Below, one piece after another: positions 6,687-12,385 of a DNA stretch of 12,385 bases; position 1 is the first letter of the stretch, and every line of letters starts with the position of its first letter. The DNA is from Verrucomicrobiia bacterium (GTDB lineage: Bacteria > Verrucomicrobiota > Verrucomicrobiia > JABWAM01). The position numbers were made by a program, and so were the translations under genes. The stretch spans positions 1 to 12,385 of the forward strand of contig JABWAM010000049.1 of the NCBI GenBank assembly GCA_013360985.1. Direction: 5' to 3'. Under the pieces are notes generated by a model. It was not told the DNA's origin. It saw only the letters and a list, made by a program, of their open reading frames with translations, and ran no database searches.

Positions 6687-6899
6687 CCGCCGGAAGCGCC
6701 GCGGCAGCGGCCTGAGTTCAAAATGTGGCGAGGGCGTCGCCTGTTCCTCGATCGAGGATGGACTCTTCCACGCCTGACGCGGGGATTTGGGAAGCGTCGC
6801 CACGGCTTGCCAGGCCTTGAGGATGCGGTAGTCTTGGAGGGCGCCCGCCAATTGGGCGCGTTTCCGCGCGGGGCCATTTTCCAAACATCCTCTCATCGC
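6687..6899. other. non-coding stretch with palindromes upstream of the FAD oxidoreductase
   Basis: Together with repeat copy 2 this makes a 488-bp gap without a convincing gene (6412-6899). It holds a hairpin GGCGA-GGGCG-TCGCC (6727-6741), a perfect 14-bp palindrome TCCTCGATCGAGGA (6745-6758), and GTGGCGA (6725-6731) answered by TCGCCAC (6797-6803). A minus-strand frame of 90 codons starts at ATG 6896 and runs leftward into repeat copy 2; I see no family match and do not call it a gene. The promoter of the oxidoreductase should lie here, but no clear -35/-10 is visible. Confidence 0.45.
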
Positions 6900-8249
6900 G
6901 TGCCCCCCCTCGTTCAGAACTTGTTTCGCGAGGCGTTTCCGGCGGTTCCTCCTGAGGGAGGCGCCTGGGAGGTGATCGTCTGCGGAGGAGGGCCGTCGGG
7001 GATCGCGGCGGCGGTGGCTGCGGCGAGAGGAGGCGCGCGCACTCTCTTGATCGAGGCGTTGGCCAATGTGGGAGGGGTGAGCGCGAACGCGCACGTCTCG
7101 ATCGGCATCGACACTCCGGGCGGACCGCTCTTCGCGGAGTTCGAGGCGCGTCTTCGGAATCTCGGCCACGCGCAGCGAAGTTTTCGCCCCGAGCGCGACC
7201 TGCACGATGGAGGGCGCGTGCATTTCCACGGAGAGATGCTCAAGGCGGTGGCGATGGAGATGCTCCTCGAGGCGGGGGTCGAGGTGCGCCTCGGGATGTT
7301 CGCGTCTCCGGCGTGTGTGGAGGAGGGGCGGGTGATCGGCGTGATCGCGACGGGCAAGGGAGGCGCGCGAAGGTTTTTGGGGAAAGCGATCGTGGATTGC
7401 ACGGCGGATGGCGATCTCGCGGCGAGTGCGGGAGCGTCCTTCTTCAAGGGCGACCCCGAAGACGGCCGCCTCCAGCACGTGAACTATCGCATCGTGCTGG
7501 AGGGGCATCGGTGGGACGAATTCGAGAAGCGCAGGCCGCCGGCGGCGGAGTTGCGCGCGCGGGCGCGCGCGGCCGTCGTCGAAGGACGCATCCATCCGCC
7601 GACGGGGATCTTCAAGCCGTCGGCGGAGTGTTTTCCGTTCGACGCGCACTCCGGGAGGGTCGTGCTCGATCATTGGGAGATCGCGGGGGTGGATGCTACG
7701 GACGCGGCGCAGGTGGCCCGGACGATTGCGGAGTGTCAGCGGGCGGCGGTGGAGACGGTCCGTTTCGCGCGCGCCTGCCTGCCCGGTTTCGAAAAGTGTT
7801 TTGTGGCAAAGTTTCCCTCGGCGCTGGGGGCCCGCGAGTCGCGCCGCATCGTCGGGCGCTATCTCTTGACGCGGGAGGACGTGCTCGCCGGAAGAAAGTT
7901 CGCCGACGGGGTGGCGCGCGCCTGTTTCTTCATCGATTTTCACGATTCGCCGCCGGGGACGACGACGCCCTACGACTTGGCGTTCAAGCGGGCGAACCGC
8001 CCGCCGCCCGGGGATTATTACGAGATTCCGTATCGCGCGCTGCTGCCGCGAGAGGTGGAAGGCCTGCTCGTAGCCGGACGCTGCGTGTCGTGCGACCGCG
8101 CGGCGCAGGCCTCGTTGCGGGGGCAGCCGACCTGTTTCTTCATGGGCGAAGCGGCGGGGAGGGCGGCGGCGATCGCGGCGCGTGCGGGGAAACTGCCGTC
8201 GGAAGTGGAGGTCGCGCCCCTCCGCGCCGCGATGCTCGAGGGCGGCTGA
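6900..8249 (+). CDS. FAD-dependent oxidoreductase (FAD_oxidored / PF12831-like)
   Basis: This is a 449-residue flavoprotein with an N-terminal Rossmann fold. The dinucleotide-binding motif is 'VIVCGGGPSGIAAAVAA' (residues 25-41) followed by 'ARTLLIE' (46-52), whose acidic end binds the ribose. 'LANVGGVSANAHVSIGID' (54-71) matches the second FAD-contact region of the family. The C-terminal 'GLLVAGRCVSCDRAAQASLR' (388-407) and 'PTCFFMGEAAG' (410-420) are the usual closing FAD motifs of this group. The substrate is unknown; members are often annotated only as FAD-dependent oxidoreductases, and I see no Cys motif pointing to a particular redox partner. I chose GTG 6900, which leaves about 25 residues before the Rossmann strand. 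The open frame extends to an ATG at 6543, but that would translate repeat copy 2, so it is rejected. GTG 6969 is a shorter alternative. It is convergent with lon, 52 bp away. Confidence 0.85.
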   Translation: MPPLVQNLFREAFPAVPPEGGAWEVIVCGGGPSGIAAAVAAARGGARTLLIEALANVGGVSANAHVSIGIDTPGGPLFAEFEARLRNLGHAQRSFRPERDLHDGGRVHFHGEMLKAVAMEMLLEAGVEVRLGMFASPACVEEGRVIGVIATGKGGARRFLGKAIVDCTADGDLAASAGASFFKGDPEDGRLQHVNYRIVLEGHRWDEFEKRRPPAAELRARARAAVVEGRIHPPTGIFKPSAECFPFDAHSGRVVLDHWEIAGVDATDAAQVARTIAECQRAAVETVRFARACLPGFEKCFVAKFPSALGARESRRIVGRYLLTREDVLAGRKFADGVARACFFIDFHDSPPGTTTPYDLAFKRANRPPPGDYYEIPYRALLPREVEGLLVAGRCVSCDRAAQASLRGQPTCFFMGEAAGRAAAIAARAGKLPSEVEVAPLRAAMLEGG

Positions 8250-8283
8250 AGGCCGAAGGGTTTGCGCGCGGCGGGGAGAGGAG

Positions 8284-8296
8284 GCGCGTTTCGCGC
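8284..8296. terminator. small GC hairpin between convergent genes
   Basis: GCGCG-TTT-CGCGC forms a 5-bp stem with a 3-nt loop in the 52-bp gap between the FAD oxidoreductase stop (8249) and the lon stop (8302). It could help terminate either gene, but it is short, lacks a T-run, and such GC palindromes are common in this DNA. Confidence 0.22.
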
Positions 8297-8301
8297 GACG
8301 A

Positions 8302-10701
8302 TCATTCCAACGTTTTGCGGAAGGCTTGGCCGACGTCGCGAATCGGGACGAACTTCAGTCGGCGACGAATTTCCACCGGCACCTCTTCGAGGTCTCGGAG
8401 ATTTTTCCGCGGGAGAAGAATCGTGCGGATGCCGGAGCGCGCCGCGGCGAGCACTTTCTCCTTTACGCCCCCGACGGGAAGGACGCGTCCGCGGAGGCTG
8501 ATCTCGCCGGTCATCGCGACGCTGGGAAGGGTCTTTCGCCGGGCGAGGAGCGAGGCGAGCGCGACGGCGAGCGCGACACCTGCGGAGGGGCCGTCCTTTG
8601 GGGTCGCGCCGCCGGGGATGTGGATGTGAAGATCGCTCTTTTCGAAGAGGTCGGGGGCGATCTTCAATCCGACGGCGTGGGTCTTGACGTAGGAGAGCGC
8701 GGCCTGCGCGGATTCGCGCATCACGTCGCCGAGCGATCCGGTGAGGAGGAGGTTGCCTTTGCCGGGCATCCGCGTCGCTTCGACAAAGAGGATTTCGCCG
8801 CCGGCGGGCGTCCAGGCGAGGCCGGTCGCGACGCCGATTTCGGTGACGCGCTCGGCGCTTTCGTTGAAGAAGCGGATCGGGCCGAGGAGCCCGTGGAGAT
8901 CGCGGGGACGGACCGTCATGCGGCGGCGTTTGCGCTCGACGATGAGGCGTCCAGTCTTGCGGCAGAGCGCGGCGATCTCGCGTTCGAGGTTGCGCACGCC
9001 GGCTTCGCGGGTGTAGTTCGCGATCAGGGCGCGCAGGGTGGATGCGGGCAGGCGAAGTTGGTTGCCGCGGAGGCCGTGTTCGTCGCGCTGCCGCGGGAAG
9101 AGGTGGTCGGCGGCGATGCGCAGTTTTTCTTCGTCGGTGTATCCGGGAATTTCGATGACTTCCATCCGGTCGCGCAGCGCGGGCGGGACGGGCTCCAGCC
9201 AGTTGGCGGTGGTGATGAACAGAACGCGGGAGAGATCGAACGGGACTTCGAGATAATGGTCGGAGAAGGAGGCATTCTGGGCGGGATCGAGCACTTCGAG
9301 GAGGGCGGAAGAAGGATCGCCGCGGAAGTCGGCGCCCACCTTGTCGATTTCGTCGAGCATGAAGACCGGGTTGTTGGATTCCGCTTTGCGGAGTCCTTGA
9401 ATGATGCGGCCGGGAAGCGCGCCGATGTAGGTGCGGCGGTGTCCGCGGATCTCGGCTTCGTCGCGGATGCCGCCGAGCGAAATGCGAACGAACGTGCGCC
9501 CGAGAGCCTTGGCGATGCTCATGCCGAGCGACGTCTTGCCGACGCCGGGAGGACCGGCGAAGCAGAGGATGGGGCCTTTCTTGTCGGGTTTGAGTTTGAG
9601 AATGGCGAGATGTTCGAGGATGCGCGCTTTGACCCTTTTGAGGCCGTGATGATCGGCATCGAGGATGCGGCGGGCGCGCGCGACATCCAGGAGGTCGGCG
9701 GTGCGCTTCGCCCACGGCATCGCGATCAGCCAATCGAGATAGGTGCGCGCCACGGTATATTCCGCGGAGGCCGAGGGGATGACGGCCAAGCGCTCGATCT
9801 CTTTGTCGGCGACTTTGCGCGCGTCGGCGGGGAGTCCGGCTTCTTCCACGCGCTTCTTGAGGTCGCGGATCTCGCCGTTGCCGCTTTCGGATTCGCCGAG
9901 CTCCTTGTGGATCTGGCGGAGTTGCTCGCGGAGGATGTACTCGCGCTGATTCTTCGACATCGCGTGGGAGACTTTCGTCTGGATCTCCGTCCCGAGTTGG
10001 AGGACTTCGAGTTCCTTTTGGAGAAGCGGGGCGAGGCCGATCAGGCGTGCGCGCGCGTCGGTCATCTCGAGAAACTTCTGTTTCTCAGTCGGCGGAAGAT
10101 TGAGGTTGGCGACAATGAGATCGGCGAGTTTTCCCGCGTCCTCCATGTTCAGCGCGGCGATCTTCAGTTCGTCGGCGAGGTGCGGGGAGAGGGTGACGAC
10201 TTCGGAAAAGATCTTCGTGGCGTTGCGCGAGAGGGCTTCCGTTTCGAGGTCCATCAACACGACGTCGTCCACGGGATCGATCGTGGCGCGGAGGAAGGCG
10301 GAATCTTTTTCGAAGTCGGTGACGCGCGCGCGGCGGATGCCCTGAACGAGCACGCGCGTGCTTTCGTCGGGGAACTTGAGCATCTTGAGCACGCGCGCGG
10401 CGCACCCGAACCGGTGGAGGTCTTCGGGGCCGGGGTCTTCCTGGTCGGGACGCTTCTGGAGGACGAGGAGGAGCAGGCGGTTGCCGGCCACGACCTCATC
10501 CACGAGGCGCACCGAGGGTTTCGTGTTGACGAGCAACGGGGCGACCATGAAGGGGAAGACGACCAAATCGCTGAGCGGCATGACGGGCAACGACGACGGA
10601 AGGGGGCCTCCCGCCAAGGCGGGGGCTGGGCGCGCTTCGGCTGAGGCGGTCTCGCCGCTCTCGGGTTTCGGAGGAGGCGGGTCCTCGCGGGGATTGGCCA
10701 T
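8302..10701 (-). CDS. lon: Lon ATP-dependent serine protease (LonA)
   Basis: This 799-residue cytoplasmic protease degrades misfolded and short-lived regulatory proteins as a hexameric AAA+ machine. Layout: a proline-rich tail (1-36), the N-terminal substrate-binding LON domain beginning at 'LPVMPLSDLVVFPFM' (38-52), a coiled linker, the AAA+ module with Walker A 'GPPGVGKT' (383-390) and Walker B 'FMLDEID' (447-453), and the protease domain with catalytic S706 in 'PKDGPSAG' and K749 in 'GGVKEKVLAA', 43 residues apart as in E. coli Lon. Length and domain order are typical of bacterial LonA. I chose ATG 10701 ('MANPRED'); the open frame continues upstream through the end of hsp20 in another frame and that part is not Lon-like. 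Only 4 bp separate it from the hsp20 stop, so it is translated from the same message; a GGAG lies inside the end of hsp20. Confidence 0.98.
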   Translation of the reverse strand: MANPREDPPPPKPESGETASAEARPAPALAGGPLPSSLPVMPLSDLVVFPFMVAPLLVNTKPSVRLVDEVVAGNRLLLLVLQKRPDQEDPGPEDLHRFGCAARVLKMLKFPDESTRVLVQGIRRARVTDFEKDSAFLRATIDPVDDVVLMDLETEALSRNATKIFSEVVTLSPHLADELKIAALNMEDAGKLADLIVANLNLPPTEKQKFLEMTDARARLIGLAPLLQKELEVLQLGTEIQTKVSHAMSKNQREYILREQLRQIHKELGESESGNGEIRDLKKRVEEAGLPADARKVADKEIERLAVIPSASAEYTVARTYLDWLIAMPWAKRTADLLDVARARRILDADHHGLKRVKARILEHLAILKLKPDKKGPILCFAGPPGVGKTSLGMSIAKALGRTFVRISLGGIRDEAEIRGHRRTYIGALPGRIIQGLRKAESNNPVFMLDEIDKVGADFRGDPSSALLEVLDPAQNASFSDHYLEVPFDLSRVLFITTANWLEPVPPALRDRMEVIEIPGYTDEEKLRIAADHLFPRQRDEHGLRGNQLRLPASTLRALIANYTREAGVRNLEREIAALCRKTGRLIVERKRRRMTVRPRDLHGLLGPIRFFNESAERVTEIGVATGLAWTPAGGEILFVEATRMPGKGNLLLTGSLGDVMRESAQAALSYVKTHAVGLKIAPDLFEKSDLHIHIPGGATPKDGPSAGVALAVALASLLARRKTLPSVAMTGEISLRGRVLPVGGVKEKVLAAARSGIRTILLPRKNLRDLEEVPVEIRRRLKFVPIRDVGQAFRKTLE

Positions 10702-10705
10702 GGAA

Positions 10706-11146
10706 TCACGCGCTCCGGATGACGACTTTGAGCGAGGAAACGACGGCTGGCGCGCGCTTGGGGAGTTCGAGGGTGAGGATGCCGTCAGCGAAGGTCGCCT
10801 TGATCTGGCGCGCGTCCACGGCAGGCGGGATGATGAAGCGGCGTTCGAAGACGCCATGATCAATTTCCATCTGGCGGAAACGGCAGCGGCCGGTGCGACA
10901 CGGATCGGGGCGATGCCCCCGCACGATCAACGTCTGATCGACGACGCTGGTTTGGAGATGGTCGCGGCTGACGCCAGCCAGTTCGACGCGAACGACGAAG
11001 GCGTCTTCGTTTTCGTAGATGTCCGCGTTCGGCATCCACTCGACGTTGGGCGGCGCGGCCGCCAAGCGGACGAGATGCAGCGAACTCTGAAGGTGATGCG
11101 CGATGCGCCGGGCCACGAAGGGAAATCTAACCTGGATCTTTTCCAC
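10706..11146 (-). CDS. hsp20: Hsp20 / alpha-crystallin family small heat-shock protein
   Basis: This 146-residue ATP-independent holdase binds unfolding proteins and keeps them refoldable or degradable. The alpha-crystallin domain spans about residues 36-130: 'PNADIYENEDAFVVRVELAG' (39-58) at its start and the signature 'KATFADGILTLELPK' (116-130) at its end. The C-terminal 'KVVI' (140-143) resembles the I-x-I anchor used in oligomer assembly. The N-terminal arm is short. The start is GTG 11146, with GGAGA 11 nt upstream. lon follows after 4 bp. An 8-bp inverted repeat lies 27 bp upstream; I see no CIRCE element and no clear sigma-32 promoter, so the heat control is not readable here. Confidence 0.94.
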   Translation of the reverse strand: MEKIQVRFPFVARRIAHHLQSSLHLVRLAAAPPNVEWMPNADIYENEDAFVVRVELAGVSRDHLQTSVVDQTLIVRGHRPDPCRTGRCRFRQMEIDHGVFERRFIIPPAVDARQIKATFADGILTLELPKRAPAVVSSLKVVIRSA

Positions 11147-11172
11147 GCCAAAGTGAAATCTCCACTGAAAGG

Positions 11173-11196
11173 CGGGAGACTCGGCCTTGTCTCCCG
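11173..11196. terminator. perfect 8-bp inverted repeat between wecB and hsp20 (terminator or operator)
   Basis: On the plus strand CGGGAGAC (11173-11180), an 8-nt loop, and GTCTCCCG (11189-11196) form a perfect stem. On the transcribed minus strand it can be extended by GAAGG against CCTTTC with a bulge. It lies 36 bp past the wecB stop and 27 bp before the hsp20 start, and no T-run follows it. It could terminate wecB transcription, or act as an operator or leader structure for hsp20-lon. It does not cover the likely hsp20 ribosome-binding site (GGAGA, about 11158-11162). Confidence 0.45.
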
Positions 11197-11231
11197 TCTC
11201 CTTCCAGCCGGCGCGATTCCGTTGGCTCGAT

Positions 11232-12311
11232 CTAAAATCGGCGGAGGAGGGCGGCGGCGCAGCGCGCGCCGGCGCGGCCGTCCCAAAGCGGGATCCGTCG
11301 AGTTCTTTTCCATCGACCCGCCAGCACGCGGCGGAGCGCGCCGAGGGCGCGAGTGAAGTCGGCGCCCATGAGTTCGGAGGTGCCGCGCGCCACGCAGATG
11401 GGGCGTTCGGTCGTGGTGCGCATCACGAGGCACGGCACGCCGAGCCAGGCGCTTTCCTCTTGGATTCCGCCGCTGTCGGTGACGATCGCTTCGGCGCGGC
11501 GCATGAGGCCAACGAATTCGAAGTACGGCAAGGGGGGAAGGATTTTTAGGTTGGGCGTCGCATTCAATGCGCGCGCGAGACGGAATTCGGCGAGGCGGGC
11601 GCGCGTGCGCGGATGGAGCGGGAGGAGCGTCGGGCGGAGCGCCGCCGCGCCGCGAAGAAACTCGAGGAGTCGACGCAGTCCGTCGCGGTCATCCACGTTG
11701 GAGGGGCGATGAAACGTCATCAGCCAGAAACCGCGTTGCGGCAGACGGCTTTGGGGCGCGCGGCGGAGGGCGGCCTTCAGGGAATCGATCATCACGTTGC
11801 CGACGCGGAGGATCCGGCGGGGAGGGATGCCTTCGGCGCGGAGGTTGGCGTCGGCGTCGGACGAGGGGGTGAGCAGCAGATCGGAGAGTTGATCGGTCAA
11901 GATGCGGTTGATCTCTTCGGGCATCGCGCGGTCGCGGCTGCGGAGGCCGGCTTCCACATGGGCGACAGGAAGATGGAGTTTCGAGGCGGCGAGGGCGACG
12001 GCGAGCGTGGAGTTGACGTCGCCGACCACGACGACGGCGCGCGGACGGACTTTTTGGAGGATCGGTTCAGCGCGGGCGAGGACGCGCGCCACCGTTTCCG
12101 CATGAGAACCGCTCCCGACGCCCAGGGAGAAATCCGGCCGCCCGAGCCCCAGATCCCGGAGAAAGACGTCGCTAAGGAGGGGGTCGTGATGCTGGCCGGT
12201 GTGCAGGAAAAGGCGGCGCGCGCCGCGGGCGCGCAGGGCGCGCGCGATCGGCGCGATCTTCATGAAGTTGGGGCGCGCGCCGGCGGCGAGAAGGAACGGG
12301 CGCGCGCTCAC
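11232..12311 (-). CDS. wecB: UDP-N-acetylglucosamine 2-epimerase (non-hydrolysing)
   Basis: This 359-residue enzyme interconverts UDP-GlcNAc and UDP-ManNAc, providing ManNAc for surface polysaccharide. It has the GT-B-like fold, with family landmarks in order: 'GARPNFMKIAPI' (11-22), 'HTGQHHDP' (37-44), 'GDVNST' (97-102, D98), 'HVEAGLRS' (118-125, E120), 'PEEINR' (131-136, E132), 'HRPSNVD' (201-207, H201), 'LHPRT' (232-236), 'DSGGIQEE' (279-286) and 'TERP' (301-304). D98, E120, E132 and H201 correspond to the catalytic D95/E117/E131/H213 of E. coli WecB. 'GARPN' and 'HRPSN' replace the E. coli 'GTRPE' and 'HRREN', a common variant. The start is GTG 12311, overlapping the stop of the upstream gene by 4 bp (GTGA). 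Length is close to the usual 360-380. Context suggests exopolysaccharide or O-antigen synthesis continuing beyond the window. Confidence 0.96.
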   Translation of the reverse strand: MSARPFLLAAGARPNFMKIAPIARALRARGARRLFLHTGQHHDPLLSDVFLRDLGLGRPDFSLGVGSGSHAETVARVLARAEPILQKVRPRAVVVVGDVNSTLAVALAASKLHLPVAHVEAGLRSRDRAMPEEINRILTDQLSDLLLTPSSDADANLRAEGIPPRRILRVGNVMIDSLKAALRRAPQSRLPQRGFWLMTFHRPSNVDDRDGLRRLLEFLRGAAALRPTLLPLHPRTRARLAEFRLARALNATPNLKILPPLPYFEFVGLMRRAEAIVTDSGGIQEESAWLGVPCLVMRTTTERPICVARGTSELMGADFTRALGALRRVLAGRWKRTRRIPLWDGRAGARCAAALLRRF

Positions 12312-12385
12312 AAGGCGGAGGCGGTTGCGGGAGGCTTGGGAGGGTTCTCAGGCGCGCCGCGCCGAAAGGAGTCCAGCACGTAAAG
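12308..12385 (-). CDS. C-terminal end of an unidentified gene upstream of wecB (partial)
   Basis: On the minus strand one frame is open from the window edge to a TGA at 12310-12308, giving 25 residues, 'LYVLDSFRRGAPENPP' then a Pro/Ala-rich tail ending 'ATASAL'. The TGA overlaps the GTG start of wecB as GTGA, the usual arrangement of translationally coupled genes, which supports it being real. The fragment is too short to identify; a polysaccharide-synthesis protein is a guess from the neighbour. Confidence 0.5.
   Translation of the reverse strand, partial: LYVLDSFRRGAPENPPKPPATASAL

Noticed and set aside
6624..7943. 439-codon minus-strand frame opposite the FAD oxidoreductase, and its 90-codon 3' part from ATG 6896
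   Set aside because: The long frame is an antisense shadow. The short part runs into the non-coding repeat and matches no family known to me, so it is mentioned only within the intergenic entry.
8182..10644. 820-codon plus-strand open frame opposite lon
   Set aside because: Mirror of the lon codon pattern; low-complexity Glu/Gly/Ala/Val-rich translation, while the minus strand has all Lon motifs.

Overview
This is a GC-rich window (roughly 65% by eye) of ordinary bacterial chromosome, densely coded on both strands and mostly metabolic and housekeeping. The combination of an AraC-type regulator next to a DegT-family aminotransferase and a Hyi-like TIM-barrel isomerase, a two-gene NrfHA nitrite reductase with a CxxCH active-site haem motif, a LolA-like periplasmic protein, a FAD_oxidored-type flavoprotein and dispersed intergenic repeats suggests a Gram-negative PVC bacterium. 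Verrucomicrobiota (Opitutus-like) is my best guess; this is inference from gene content, since no rRNA or marker phylogeny is available. Recognisable Shine-Dalgarno sequences are rare and several genes start with GTG.

Left part (1-2839): an AraC-type regulator, cut by the window edge, reads leftward. It is divergent from a PLP-dependent DegT/DnrJ/EryC1/StrS sugar aminotransferase, which is followed on the same strand by a hydroxypyruvate isomerase-like enzyme. The spacer in front of the regulator carries a 10-bp direct repeat at 21-bp spacing, the geometry expected of an AraC-family operator, so this looks like a small regulated carbohydrate or amino-sugar unit.

Centre (2853-5677): a dispersed repeat, then nrfH-nrfA (tetrahaem quinol dehydrogenase plus pentahaem nitrite reductase, for respiratory reduction of nitrite to ammonium), then a protein made of two near-identical DUF2249 domains. 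An almost perfect FNR/Dnr-type box precedes the DUF2249 gene and ties it to anaerobic or nitrogen-oxide control. A hairpin closes the region against a convergent, secreted LolA-like protein (5665-6411).

Right part (6473-12385): a second copy of the same 214-bp repeat (about 87% identical, same orientation) and a palindrome-rich stretch lie between the LolA-like gene and a FAD-dependent oxidoreductase. That gene converges on a leftward block: an unidentified gene end, wecB (UDP-GlcNAc 2-epimerase, 4-bp overlap with the gene end), a hairpin, hsp20, and lon (4 bp after hsp20). hsp20-lon is a compact protein quality-control unit joining a holdase with an ATP-dependent protease.

I found no CRISPR array, tRNA, rRNA, transposase, integrase, toxin-antitoxin or phage gene. 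I cannot support a wholly new multi-gene system here. The least ordinary features are the duplicated intergenic repeat, the CxxCH NrfA with its FNR-boxed tandem DUF2249 neighbour, and the AraC operator with a possible coupled leader peptide.
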